NCBI RefSeq assembly: GCF_009709555.1
Contig: NZ_WJBG01000140.1
Coordinates: 1 to 64,000 of the forward strand
Source: Streptomyces blattellae
Lineage (GTDB): Bacteria > Actinomycetota > Actinomycetes > Streptomycetales > Streptomycetaceae
Reading direction: 5' to 3'
Length of the DNA stretch: 64,000 nucleotides
Shown here: positions 46,526 through 55,563 of the stretch, piece by piece
Position numbering within the stretch: the stretch's first letter is position 1
How the letters are laid out: the number at the start of each line of letters is the position of its first letter
Translations under genes and position numbers: made by a program
Notes under the pieces: generated by a model
The model's database searches: none
What the model was told of the DNA's origin: nothing
What the model saw: only the letters and a program-made list of their open reading frames with translations

Positions 46526-49264
46526 ATGGTCCGGCATGGGGGTCGATCCGAGGTGGGGAAGACCCGTCGCCCCAGTGGTCCGCGCGCCCCGCGCGCGCCG
46601 GGCCGTGCGCGTGCGGCGCACCAGCGACGGAAGCCGTCCGCGGCGCTGCGGTCGGCGCTGAGCGGGCGCAGCGTCGCCGGGCAGGTGTTCGTCCTGCAGG
46701 TCGTCATCGTGCTGCTGCTGGTCGTGGCCGCCGTGGTGGCGCTGGTGCTGCAGGTGCGGCACGACAGCACGATCGAGGCCCGCAACCGCTCGGTCGCCGT
46801 CGCCGAGGCGTTCGCGAACGCGCCGGGCACCCGCGAGGCGCTGGACGACCCCGATCCCACGGACGTGCTGCAACCCCGGGCCGAGGCGGCCCGCGAGGCG
46901 ACCGGGGTCGACTTCATCGTCGTCATGAACACCGACGGGACCCGCTACACCCACCCCCTCCCCGACCGCATCGGCAGGAAGTTCGTCGGCACCCTCCAAC
47001 CCGCGCTGGCCGGGGGCATCGTGACCGAGGAGATCGACGGCACGATCGGCCCCCTGGTCCAGGCCGTGGTACCGGTCAAGGCCGACGACGGGTCCGTCGT
47101 CGGGCTCGTGTCGGCGGGCATCACGACGGAGAACGTCGGCGGGACCGCGAACGATCAACTGCCGGTCATACTGGCCGCCGGGGCGGCGGGGCTCGCCCTC
47201 GCCACGGCGGGTACGGCGCTGGTCAGCAGACGGCTGCTGCGGCAGACCCACGGTCTGGGCCCGAACGAGATGACCCGCATGTACGAGCATCACGACGCGG
47301 TGCTGCACGCGGTCCGCGAGGGCGTGATGATCGTCGGCGACGAGGGACGGCTGCTGCTCGCCAACGACGAGGCGCACCGGCTCCTCGGCCTGCCCGAGGA
47401 CGCCACGGGGCGGCAGGTGCGGGACCTCGGCCTCACTCCCGACACCGCCGACCTGCTGGCCTCCGGCCGGATCGCCACCGACGAAGTCCACCTGGTCGGG
47501 GACCGGTTGCTCGCGGTCAACCAGCGGCCCACCGACCTCCAGGGAGCGCCGGCGGGCAGCGTGGCCACACTCCGCGACTCGACCGAGCTGCGGGCTTTGT
47601 CCGGCCGGGCGGAGACGGCACGCGAACGGCTCAACATGCTGTACGACGCCGGGGTCGAGATCGGCACCAGCCTGGACGTGGCCCGTACCGCCGAGGAACT
47701 GGCGGAGTTGGCCGTCCCGCGGTTCGCGGACTTCGCCACCGTGGACCTGTTCGAGGCCGTGCTGAGCGGCGGCCAGCCGGACGCGGGCGCCGATGTGCTC
47801 CGTACGGCGGTCAGCGGGATCCGCAAGGACGCTCCGCTCTATCCGCTGGGCCAGCAGATCCGGTACGTGGCCTCGTCTCCCCAGGCCCGCGCCGTGCGCT
47901 CCGGACAGGCGGTCCTCGAACCGCAGCTGAGCCGGGCGCCGGGCTGGCGGGCCCAGGACCTGGAGCGGTCCGCGCAGGTCGTGGAGTACGGCATCCACTC
48001 GCTGATCGCGGTGCCGCTGCGTGCGGGCTCCCTCGTGCTGGGCCTGGTCACCTTCTGGCGGGCCGAGAAGCCGGAGCCCTTCGACGCGGACGAACTCGCC
48101 CTCGCCGAGGAGCTGGTGGCGCGGGCCGCCATGTCCATCGACAACGCCCGCCGCTATACGCGCGAGCACGGCATGGCGGTGACGCTGCAGCGCAGTCTGC
48201 TGCCCCGCAGCCTGCCCGAGCAGAACGCCCTGGAGGTCGCCTACCGGTATCTGCCCGCCCAGGCGGGCGTGGGCGGTGACTGGTTCGACGTACTGCCGCT
48301 GTCCGGCGCCCGGGTCGCCCTCGTCGTGGGCGACGTCGTCGGCCATGGACTGCATGCCGCGGCCACCATGGGACGGCTGCGCACGGCCGTGCACAACTTC
48401 TCCTCCCTCGACCTGCCGCCCGACGAACTCCTCTCCCTGCTGGACGAGTTGGTCGGCCGCATCGACCAGGACGAGACGGCGGACGGCAGCGCTCCGGTCA
48501 CCGGCGCGACCTGCCTGTACGCGATCTACGACCCGGTCTCCCGCACCTGCACCGTCGCCCGCGCCGGGCACCCGCCACCGGCTCTCATCCACCCCGACGG
48601 CAGCGTCGAGTTCGCCGACGTCCCCGCCGGTCCCCCGCTCGGCCTCGGCGGTCTGCCGTTCGAGACGGTCGACCTCGAACTGCCCGAGGGCAGCCGGATC
48701 GTGCTGTACACGGACGGGCTCGTCGAGGACCGGGAGCGGGACATCGACGTCGGTCTGGAGCTGCTGCGTGCCGCACTGGAGCAGGCCGACGACTCACCCG
48801 AGGACACCTGCCGAGCCGTCCTGGACTCGCGGCTCACGGCCCGGTCGAGCGACGACATCGCCCTGATCGTGGCGCGCACCCAGGCGCTGGACGCCGGCCG
48901 GATCGCCGAGTGGCAGGTGCCGCCCGACCCGGCGGCCGTCGCGGACGTACGGGCTTCCGTCACCCGCCAGTTGGCCCGCTGGGGGCTTCAGGAGCTGACG
49001 TTCGCCACGGAGCTGATCCTGAGCGAGCTGGTGACCAACGCGATCCGGTACGGCGGTGACCCCATCCACGTCAGAATGGTGCGCGACCGCACCCTGATCT
49101 GCGAGGTCTTCGACAGCAGCAGCACCTCGCCGCATCTGCGGTACGCGGCCATGACGGACGAGGGCGGGCGGGGCCTGTTCCTCGTCGCGCAGCTCGCCGA
49201 GCGCTGGGGCACGCGCTACACGCCCGACGGCAAGGTCATCTGGGCGGAGCAGCCGCTGACGTGA
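46526..49264 (+). CDS. membrane sensor: Cache-PAS-GAF-PP2C-HATPase phosphatase/kinase
   Basis: A 912-aa protein. A basic N-terminus precedes helix 1 (VFVLQVVIVLLLVVAAVVALVLQV). It has an extracytoplasmic CitA/DcuS-like Cache sensor (about 75-215; FIVVMNTDGTRYTHPLPDRIGRKF), a second helix (LPVILAAGAAGLALATAGTAL), PAS (about 255-345), GAF (about 365-545), PP2C (about 560-775; VGGDWFDVL, VVGDVVGHGLHAAA, LYTDGLVEDRERDID) and a C-terminal RsbW-like HATPase (ILSELVTNAIRYGGDP, GGRGLFLVAQLAERWG). It could both phosphorylate and dephosphorylate an anti-sigma antagonist in response to an external ligand, perhaps a carboxylate. ATG 46526. Confidence 0.92.
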   Translation: MVRHGGRSEVGKTRRPSGPRAPRAPGRARAAHQRRKPSAALRSALSGRSVAGQVFVLQVVIVLLLVVAAVVALVLQVRHDSTIEARNRSVAVAEAFANAPGTREALDDPDPTDVLQPRAEAAREATGVDFIVVMNTDGTRYTHPLPDRIGRKFVGTLQPALAGGIVTEEIDGTIGPLVQAVVPVKADDGSVVGLVSAGITTENVGGTANDQLPVILAAGAAGLALATAGTALVSRRLLRQTHGLGPNEMTRMYEHHDAVLHAVREGVMIVGDEGRLLLANDEAHRLLGLPEDATGRQVRDLGLTPDTADLLASGRIATDEVHLVGDRLLAVNQRPTDLQGAPAGSVATLRDSTELRALSGRAETARERLNMLYDAGVEIGTSLDVARTAEELAELAVPRFADFATVDLFEAVLSGGQPDAGADVLRTAVSGIRKDAPLYPLGQQIRYVASSPQARAVRSGQAVLEPQLSRAPGWRAQDLERSAQVVEYGIHSLIAVPLRAGSLVLGLVTFWRAEKPEPFDADELALAEELVARAAMSIDNARRYTREHGMAVTLQRSLLPRSLPEQNALEVAYRYLPAQAGVGGDWFDVLPLSGARVALVVGDVVGHGLHAAATMGRLRTAVHNFSSLDLPPDELLSLLDELVGRIDQDETADGSAPVTGATCLYAIYDPVSRTCTVARAGHPPPALIHPDGSVEFADVPAGPPLGLGGLPFETVDLELPEGSRIVLYTDGLVEDRERDIDVGLELLRAALEQADDSPEDTCRAVLDSRLTARSSDDIALIVARTQALDAGRIAEWQVPPDPAAVADVRASVTRQLARWGLQELTFATELILSELVTNAIRYGGDPIHVRMVRDRTLICEVFDSSSTSPHLRYAAMTDEGGRGLFLVAQLAERWGTRYTPDGKVIWAEQPLT

Positions 49265-49298
49265 CACCGGCCTCCCCCGACCACCCCTTGGAGCACCC

Positions 49299-50105
49299 GT
49301 GAGGCACCCCACTCGCCGTGTCCTGCTCGCCGTGACCGGCGTGTCGGCCACCGGGATCCTCCTGCTCAACGTCCCGCACGCCGGCACCGTCCGCGCGCCC
49401 GGCCTCGACGACCCGGCGAAGAAGGAGATCGCCATGAAGCTCGTGTCGAGCGCGGAGAACTCCTCTCTCGACTGGAAGGCGCAGTACCAGTACATCGAGG
49501 ACATCGGCGACGGCCGCGGCTACACCGCCGGGATCGTCGGCTTCTGCTCCGGTACCGGCGACATGCTCGGCGTGGTGGAGCTCTACGCCGACCGCCGTCC
49601 GGGCAATGTGCTCGCCGGGTACCTGCCCGCGCTGCGCGAGGTCGACGGCTCCGACTCGCACGAGGGTCTCGACCCGTACTACCCCCGGGACTGGCGCCGG
49701 GCGGCACAGGACCGCGCCTTCCGGCAGGCGCAGGACGACGAACGCGACCGGGGGTACTTCGATCCGGCCGTACGGCAGGGGAAGGCGGACGGACTGCGCG
49801 TGCTCGGCCAGTTCGCGTACTACGACGCCCTCGTCATGCACGGCAACGGATCCGACAGAGCCGGTTTCGGCAGTATCCGCAGGCGGGCCCTGCAGAGCGC
49901 ACGGCCGCCGGCGCGGGGCGGGGACGAGGTGGCGTACCTGGACGCCTTCCTCGACGCCCGGGTGTGGGCGATGAAGCAGGAGAAGGCGCACAGAGACACC
50001 AGCCGGGTCGACACGGCCCAGCGCGTCTTCCTGCGTGAGGGCAACCTGGACCTCGATCCGCCGCTCAACTGGAAGGTGTACGGGGACAGTTACCACATCG
50101 GCTGA
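49299..50105 (+). CDS. csn: secreted GH46 chitosanase
   Basis: A 268-aa protein very similar in pattern to Streptomyces chitosanases. Signal peptide to about residue 32, then LDDPAKKEIAMKLVSSAENSSLDW and onward with the catalytic Glu53 (SSAENSS) and Asp71 (DIGDGRGYT). Later DERDRGYFDPAVRQGKADGL and HRDTSRVDTAQRVFLREGNLDL complete the family signature. It hydrolyses chitosan outside the cell by inversion. GTG 49299 follows GGAG. It lies 34 bases after the HATPase phosphatase gene on the same strand, so read-through is possible. Repeats of TTTGAACACA follow its stop. Confidence 0.95.
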   Translation: MRHPTRRVLLAVTGVSATGILLLNVPHAGTVRAPGLDDPAKKEIAMKLVSSAENSSLDWKAQYQYIEDIGDGRGYTAGIVGFCSGTGDMLGVVELYADRRPGNVLAGYLPALREVDGSDSHEGLDPYYPRDWRRAAQDRAFRQAQDDERDRGYFDPAVRQGKADGLRVLGQFAYYDALVMHGNGSDRAGFGSIRRRALQSARPPARGGDEVAYLDAFLDARVWAMKQEKAHRDTSRVDTAQRVFLREGNLDLDPPLNWKVYGDSYHIG

Positions 50106-50317
50106 ACACATTTGAACACATTTGAACACGCTGAGCACGCCCGCGCGGCTGCCGCACCGGACGCGGGGCGGCAGCTCGCAGGGGGCGCCGCCAGGCCCGT
50201 ACCCCTCATAACGTAGCCTTATGAGCTCATAGAACGGACCCGCGTACCGACTTAGGGTTACCTTAGTTTAAGCTTCCCGTTCGAGATCGTCTGTCACCGC
50301 TCGAAGGGAACCTGATC

Positions 50318-51682
50318 ATGCCCCGCCCCCTGCGGGTAGCCATCGTCGGAGCCGGCCCCGCCGGGATCTACGCCGCCGACGCACTGCTCAAGTCCGACGT
50401 GGCCGCCGAACCCGGTGTGTCCATCGACCTCTTCGAGCGCATGCCGGCCCCGTTCGGGCTGATCCGGTACGGCGTCGCCCCCGACCACCCCAGGATCAAG
50501 GGCATCATCACCGCCCTGCACCAGGTGCTGGACAAGCCGCAGATCCGTCTGTTCGGCAACGTGGACTACCCGACCGACATCAGCCTGGACGACCTGCGCG
50601 CGTTCTACGACGCCGTGATCTTCTCCACCGGCGCCACGGCCGACCGCGAGCTGTCGATCCCCGGTATCGAACTCGACGGCTCGTACGGCGCGGCGGACTT
50701 CGTCTCCTGGTACGACGGCCACCCGGACGTGCCGCGCACCTGGCCGCTCACCGCCAGGAAGGTCGCCGTCCTCGGCGTCGGCAACGTCGCGCTGGACGTG
50801 GCGCGCATCCTGGCCAAGACCGCGGACGAACTGCTGCCGACGGAGATCCCGCCGAACGTCTACGACGGCCTGAAGGCCAACGAGGCCGTGGAGGTCCATG
50901 TGTTCGGCCGCCGCGGCCCGGCGCAGGCGAAGTTCTCCCCGATGGAGCTGCGGGAGCTGGACCACTCCCCCACCATCGAGGTCATCGTCGATCCCGAGGA
51001 CATCGACTACGACGAGGGCTCGATCGAGACCCGGCGCGGCAACAAGCAGGCCGACATGGTCGCCAAGACCCTGGAGAACTGGGCCATCCGCGACGTCGGC
51101 GACCGGCCGCACAAGCTGTTCCTGCACTTCTTCGAGTCGCCGTCGGAGATCCTCGGCGAGGACGGCGAGGTCGTCGGCCTGCGCACCGAGCGCACCGCCC
51201 TCGACGGCACCGGCAACGTCAAGGGCACCGGCGAGTTCAAGGACTGGGACGTCACGGCGGTCTACCGCGCCGTCGGCTACCTCTCCGACAAGCTCCCCAA
51301 GCTGCCCTGGGACCTGGAGTCGGGCACCGTCCCGGACGAGGGCGGCCGGGTCATCCAGGAGAGCGGCGAGCACCTGCAGTCGACGTATGTCACCGGCTGG
51401 ATCCGGCGCGGTCCGGTGGGTCTGATCGGCCACACCAAGGGCGACGCCAACGAGACCGTGGCCAGCCTGCTGGACGACCACGCGAGCGGCCGTCTGCACA
51501 CGCCGGCTTCGCCCGATCCGGACGCCGTGGACGCGTTCCTCGCCGAGCGGAACGTCCGGTTCACCACCTGGGAGGGCTGGTACAAGCTGGACGCCGCGGA
51601 GAAGGCCCTGGGCGAGCCGCAGGGCCGCGAGCGCGTGAAGATCGTCGAGCGTGAGGACATGCTGGGGGCCAGCGGCGCCTGA
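50318..51682 (+). CDS. fprA: ferredoxin/adrenodoxin-type NADP+ reductase (FprA-like)
   Basis: A 454-aa flavoprotein: FAD motif VAIVGAGPAGIYAADALL, then FERMPAPFGLIRYGVAPDHPRIKGI, the NADP motif VAVLGVGNVALDVARIL, and the late GWIRRGPVGLIGHTKGDANETV. This is the adrenodoxin-reductase fold of mycobacterial FprA, moving electrons between NADPH and ferredoxin for cytochromes P450 or other enzymes. ATG 50318 is preceded by GAAGGGAAC. The AT-rich upstream region probably holds its promoter. No P450 or ferredoxin gene is adjacent. Confidence 0.94.
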   Translation: MPRPLRVAIVGAGPAGIYAADALLKSDVAAEPGVSIDLFERMPAPFGLIRYGVAPDHPRIKGIITALHQVLDKPQIRLFGNVDYPTDISLDDLRAFYDAVIFSTGATADRELSIPGIELDGSYGAADFVSWYDGHPDVPRTWPLTARKVAVLGVGNVALDVARILAKTADELLPTEIPPNVYDGLKANEAVEVHVFGRRGPAQAKFSPMELRELDHSPTIEVIVDPEDIDYDEGSIETRRGNKQADMVAKTLENWAIRDVGDRPHKLFLHFFESPSEILGEDGEVVGLRTERTALDGTGNVKGTGEFKDWDVTAVYRAVGYLSDKLPKLPWDLESGTVPDEGGRVIQESGEHLQSTYVTGWIRRGPVGLIGHTKGDANETVASLLDDHASGRLHTPASPDPDAVDAFLAERNVRFTTWEGWYKLDAAEKALGEPQGRERVKIVEREDMLGASGA

Positions 51683-51694
51683 CAGAGCGCGTGA

Positions 51695-52213
51695 TCAAGG
51701 GGTCCGGGGGCTGTGCGACGCTGTCGGCGAATCGAGCCGACGGCCGGCGACTGCTGTCCGGGTCTCAGCGACAGGCCGTGCGTGCGGCCTGTCGCTGAGA
51801 CCGAGCGCGCAGCCGGCTCCCGTCGCGCGGGATTCGTCGGCGGCGTCGCTGTGTTCCCGGGCCCCTTGGCGCAGCGGCCGTACGGACAGGCCGGTCAGCC
51901 GCCAGGCCACGAGCAGCGCGCCGACCGGCACCACCAGGCGCAGCAGACCGCCGGGGACGCCGCCGGGGCCGAACGTCTCCAGCAGGACGACCGCACCGAC
52001 GCCGATCAGCCAGGCCCCCACGGTCAGCAGCGAGAGCGCGACCGCCACCGGCACCCCGCCCATCCCCCAGGCGCCGAGATCCACATCCCGGTCGAAGCAG
52101 CCGGGTTCGGCGACGCCCGCGACGACCAGCAGCCAGAAGCCGGCGACCACCACGAGGGCTGCCGTGAACAAGAGGGTGGGAATGCCGGTGGCGGCCATGA
52201 GAATCGTCCGCAT
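51695..52213 (-). CDS. membrane protein of unknown function
   Basis: A 172-aa protein starting MRTILMAATGIPTLLFTAALVVVAGFWLLV. It has three or four membrane helices and the motif FDRDVDLGAWGMGGVPVAVALSLLTV between helices 1 and 2. This recalls a small membrane protein often found beside flotillin/NfeD-like genes in Streptomyces, but no such partner is here. The last 45 residues are Arg/Ser-rich and are encoded through the perfect hairpin at 51761-51802, so they may be an extension past the ancestral stop. ATG 52213 follows AGGAG about 12 bases upstream. Confidence 0.72.
   Translation of the reverse strand: MRTILMAATGIPTLLFTAALVVVAGFWLLVVAGVAEPGCFDRDVDLGAWGMGGVPVAVALSLLTVGAWLIGVGAVVLLETFGPGGVPGGLLRLVVPVGALLVAWRLTGLSVRPLRQGAREHSDAADESRATGAGCALGLSDRPHARPVAETRTAVAGRRLDSPTASHSPRTP
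51761..51802. terminator. 18-bp perfect hairpin (terminator-like)
   Basis: GGTCTCAGCGACAGGCCG at 51761-51778 pairs exactly with 51785-51802 around TGCGTG. It lies 79 bases after the fprA stop and within the 3' coding end of the opposing membrane-protein gene, so it could stop transcription from both sides. Confidence 0.88.
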
Positions 52214-52739
52214 CCGCCGGCCCCCGCTCCTGTGTCGCGGGGGCACGGCTCCCCTCCGGGCTCCGGTGCGGGCACCTGTCGGCCCCTGACACCGGAGCCG
52301 ATCCGTCGTGCTCCCCACGCCCATCCTGAACGCCGGGAGCACAACGGCGCATTGCCGGCTCCCGGCAACGTTCCTCGGGGTCTGCATGCCGGTGACCGTC
52401 AAAATGCCGTCTTCTACGTGCCGATGAGCCGCCGTGCGCCTGGTGGACCCGGCCGGGGTCGACCGCCCGTCATGGTCCGCTCCGTCGCCGGCCGGGGCGG
52501 CGAACAGGTCCCGCCCCAAGCGGATGGTGGGCAGGCCCTGTTCGCCGGGAGTCATTGTCATGGCCGGGCCGGGTCCGGACCATGAGTGAAGGGCCGTCGG
52601 CCGAAGCGCGTCGATCACACCCCGTGTGCGTGCCGCGTCTCCCGTGCGCCCACGCGGGTCCGGGACCCCCGCGTGTTCCGGCGCGACCTGCGGCGACGAT
52701 ACTGGCAGATGTACGTTCACCCCGCATACAGATGGACTC
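52214..52739. other. gene-free 526-base stretch
   Basis: This lies between two divergent genes. Minus-strand frames (for example MTPGEQGLPTIRLGRDLF around 52510-52560) are short and lack support. I see no repeats or strong hairpins. It should hold the promoters of both neighbours. Confidence 0.5.
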
Positions 52740-53846
52740 ATGACGATTTCCCCCACCGTCCACCCCACGATTCCGCCCACCGTGTGGCTCGGCCGTGGCC
52801 GCTACGCCGGCCCCGAGGCGGACGCAGTTGTCCGGCTCACGCTCCGGCGCCGCAAGGAGAACGGAGTCCTGGACGACTATCTAGAGGTCACCGAGGACGC
52901 CTCCGAGGGGATCTTCGAGGCCCGCTGGCAGGTCGCCGACGCCGTGACCGTACGGGCCCGGCTGACGTTCGCCCCCGAATCCGCGGGCGGACGGGAGTGG
53001 GTCCTGGTCGCTGAGGCGGACCAGCTGTGGGACCCCGGCTGGCCCTCGCCCGTCACCATGTTCTGGCCCGAGGCACCGGATTCCGCCTGGGACCACGAAC
53101 CGGTCACCGGACTGCGCTTCCGGGACATCAACCGCCTGCCCGCGGACGACAAGGCCCTGCGGCGCGTCCTGCGCGACTCCGTGCGGGGCAGCTGGAGCCT
53201 CCACGTCGTCGTCCACGAGGCCATGACCCCCGACGAGCGCGGACTGCTGCCGCTGGCCCGGCTGCTGCCGCCGAGCCTGCGGCACTGCGTGGTCGAGCAC
53301 CGCGCCGCTCCGCACCAGCTGCGCGCGGTCAACTGGGCCCTGCGCGAGTTCGGCGCGGAGGTGCCGCGCGGCGGTGCCCTGGTGCTGTCCAAGGCGCCGG
53401 CCCCCGACCGGGACGAGGCCCAGGACCTGACCGTACGCAGCGTCTTCCTGGACGGGTCGGAGCCGGCGGAACTCATCGGCACCCTGACGCGGTACGCCGT
53501 CTCCGCCAGACCGCTGCCGGACGGCGCCGAAACGGCCGTCACCGCGTTCCGGGAGGACTGGCGGCTGCTGACGCTCGAAGAGGAACTCGCCCGCGAGCGC
53601 AAGTTGGTGGCCATGTACGCCGAAGCACTCGACGCCATGACCAAGTCCCGGGATCTGTACCGGGAGGCGGCCGAGCGCGCCAACGAGGCACTGGCCGCGT
53701 ACCGGGAGTCCTCCGCCGCCGCTCCCCGGGAACCCGTCGCGCCCGACGCGCACACCAGCTCTCCGCTCCAGCAGCTGACGCGCACGTTCGAACGCCTCAA
53801 GGGCACCGCCCGGACGCGGCGGCGTGACGAGGACGACGCCGGCTGA
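52740..53846 (+). CDS. conserved protein of unknown function with C-terminal coiled coil
   Basis: A 368-aa soluble protein. The N-terminal half is beta-rich (VWLGRGRYAGPEADAVVRLTL, ARWQVADAVTVRARLTF, LWDPGWPSPVTMFWPEAPDSAWDHEPVTGLRF). The end has a helical, probably coiled-coil stretch (LTLEEELARERKLVAMYAEALDAMTKSRDLYREAAERANEALAAY; residues about 278-325) and a basic tail. No signal peptide or known motif. ATG 52740 is the first start of the recognisable protein; no ribosome site is obvious, so the transcript may be nearly leaderless. It converges on the repeat/membrane protein gene 12 bases away. Confidence 0.75.
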   Translation: MTISPTVHPTIPPTVWLGRGRYAGPEADAVVRLTLRRRKENGVLDDYLEVTEDASEGIFEARWQVADAVTVRARLTFAPESAGGREWVLVAEADQLWDPGWPSPVTMFWPEAPDSAWDHEPVTGLRFRDINRLPADDKALRRVLRDSVRGSWSLHVVVHEAMTPDERGLLPLARLLPPSLRHCVVEHRAAPHQLRAVNWALREFGAEVPRGGALVLSKAPAPDRDEAQDLTVRSVFLDGSEPAELIGTLTRYAVSARPLPDGAETAVTAFREDWRLLTLEEELARERKLVAMYAEALDAMTKSRDLYREAAERANEALAAYRESSAAAPREPVAPDAHTSSPLQQLTRTFERLKGTARTRRRDEDDAG

Positions 53847-53858
53847 GCGGGATCGGCG

Positions 53859-54890
53859 TCAGTCCGCCGTACGGTACGCGGACGCCGTACGGCGCGCGTC
53901 CGTCGTACGCTGCGCCTCCGCCATCAGTCGTGCCACCGAGTCCGCGCCGGGTGACTGTGCCGCCAGGCTCACCAGCAAGGCGATCAACGCGGCCAGTGCC
54001 GCGCATACGGCGGTCAGACCGGTGGCCCAGCTCGGTGCGAGGGTGAGATCCAGTGCCTGGGACAGTCCCGCCGAGTCCAGCCACGCCTCGAACACCTGGG
54101 CCGCGGCCAGCACCGCCGGGACCACGACGGCCGCCGCCAGCACCGGCGGCGCGGCCCGCATGGTCAGCAGCAGGGCCAGGACCAGGCACAGGGCGGACAC
54201 GCCGAGGGCGCAGCCGTACACCCGCAGCGAGGTGCCCTCGCGCTGGAGCGGGAACCAGAGCAGGCCGCAGACGGCGAGGGCCACCACGGCGAGCCGACTC
54301 GGCCAGCGGGGAGCCCCGTTCACCGTGGGCGGACGGCCGGGGGGCGGCGGAAAGACCGCTTCCGGGGTCGCTTCGCCGTCGAGCCCCTGCACGAGCGGCG
54401 GCCCGTCGGGCGGCCCGTCGGCGGTTTCCGCGCTGCGTGCGACCGCCAGCCGCCCGATCAGCTCCACGAGTTCCTCGACAGGCCGCCCGGTCGCGACCGC
54501 CCGTACCGCCTCCTGCCCGCAGTGGGGTTCCAGGGGCGCCCTGTGCATCAGGTCCATCAGCCGGGTCACCTCCTCCACCGGGCGGGACCCCACCGCGGCG
54601 CGGATCGCCTCGTCCGCGCAGGCGGCGTCGCGCGGCGGCCGGGTCAGCAGGACGACGAGCCGGGTGACGTCCTCCACGGACCGGGTCACTCCCACCGCGC
54701 GGAGCGCGTCCACCGTGGCCTGCGCGTACTGGGGCGACTGCTCCAGCAGCGTGATGAGGTGCGCGACCTCCTCCAGGGGCCGGTCGGCGACGGCGGCTTG
54801 TACGAGGCCGCCGAGCGGATCGCCGTACCGCGCCCCTGTGACGGGTATCACAGGTCCGTTCGAACCCGGCGATGCGGAACTGGTCGTCAT
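53859..54890 (-). CDS. repeat-domain membrane protein of unknown function
   Basis: A 343-aa protein. The N-terminal half holds four repeats of about 36-38 residues, each containing a version of RPVEEVTRLIxLL and xxEAIRAVA: ADRPLEEVAHLITLLEQSP, TRSVEDVTRLVVLLTRPP, SRPVEEVTRLMDLMHRAP, GRPVEELVELIGRLA. A proline-rich linker follows, then about five membrane helices (residues about 200-320) and a short charged C-terminus. It would present a helical repeat platform on the cytoplasmic side. ATG 54890 follows AGGGAG. I know no function for it. Confidence 0.78.
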   Translation of the reverse strand: MTTSSASPGSNGPVIPVTGARYGDPLGGLVQAAVADRPLEEVAHLITLLEQSPQYAQATVDALRAVGVTRSVEDVTRLVVLLTRPPRDAACADEAIRAAVGSRPVEEVTRLMDLMHRAPLEPHCGQEAVRAVATGRPVEELVELIGRLAVARSAETADGPPDGPPLVQGLDGEATPEAVFPPPPGRPPTVNGAPRWPSRLAVVALAVCGLLWFPLQREGTSLRVYGCALGVSALCLVLALLLTMRAAPPVLAAAVVVPAVLAAAQVFEAWLDSAGLSQALDLTLAPSWATGLTAVCAALAALIALLVSLAAQSPGADSVARLMAEAQRTTDARRTASAYRTAD

Positions 54891-55089
54891 GGTCGGCTCC
54901 CTGGGAAGAGTGCGGTTGCTCTCGCGCCCCCGACGCGCGACACGCGACGTATCGCTGACCATTCCAGGCGCACGCGCCGCACCCTGCCACTCAGGTGGGC
55001 CACAGGTATGACTGTTCTGCTCCCGACAGGCGATATAAGCACCGCAAACGGGAAATCCGCTAAGGAGAAGCACGGCGCGAGGAGGTCTT

Positions 55090-55386
55090 GTGGATTCGAC
55101 CACCGAATGGATCGTCGTGGCGGCGGTCCTCGCGGCGGCCCTGCTCGCCGTGGCCGTCGCACTGCTGGTACGGCTGGTCCGGGCCCGGCGCGCACTGCGC
55201 CGAGCCGGGCTGCCGACCGGGCCACGCTGGGTGTTCTGGGGTGCCCTGCTCTACTTCGTACTGCCCGCCGACCTGGTGCCGGACCCGGTGTACCTGGATG
55301 ACATCGGCGTACTGCTCCTCGCCCTGCGCTCCTTGCGCGCGCCCCTCGGCGCTTCGCGCGCCGAGGGCCGGAATGGTCCCGCATGA
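55090..55386 (+). CDS. DUF1232/YkvA-like small membrane protein
   Basis: A 98-aa protein: one N-terminal helix (WIVVAAVLAAALLAVAVALLVRLV), a basic loop, and the DUF1232 hairpin WVFWGALLYFVLPADLVPDPVYLDDIGVLLLAL. The LPxDLxPD-type motif is the hallmark of the family. The role is unknown. GTG 55090 follows GAGGAGG. It lies upstream of the graspetide genes on the same strand, with a 177-base gap that appears to contain a separate promoter. Confidence 0.87.
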   Translation: MDSTTEWIVVAAVLAAALLAVAVALLVRLVRARRALRRAGLPTGPRWVFWGALLYFVLPADLVPDPVYLDDIGVLLLALRSLRAPLGASRAEGRNGPA

Positions 55387-55432
55387 ACCCCAGGACGTCT
55401 TTTCGCGTCTCATGAACGGGAAAAGGCTGTGA

Positions 55433-55474
55433 TTACGCAGCGTAAGGAAACCATTCACTCGTTCGATTCGTATA
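55433..55474 (+). promoter_or_regulatory. putative ECF-type promoter and palindrome upstream of tgmA
   Basis: TTACGCAGCGTAA (55433-55445) is a perfect odd-centred palindrome. It is followed at once by GGAAAC (55446-55451), 17 bases, and CGTATA (55469-55474), which resembles an ECF sigma -35/-10 pair. The sequence is distinctly AT-richer than its surroundings. tgmA starts 90 bases downstream. Confidence 0.5.
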
Positions 55475-55563
55475 AGTCTCTGGAAGGCGAAGGAAGTCGG
55501 CGGACCATGCTTTGCCGCCAGCCGACCGCAGCTGATCGGCACAGCACCGACGAGGGAGAGACG

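Noticed and set aside
50250..50270. Possible DmdR/DtxR iron box (CTTAGGGTTACCTTAG) before fprA
   Set aside because: Half-sites resemble TTAGG and CCTTA, but the spacing and length do not fit the 19-bp iron box well; too weak to call.
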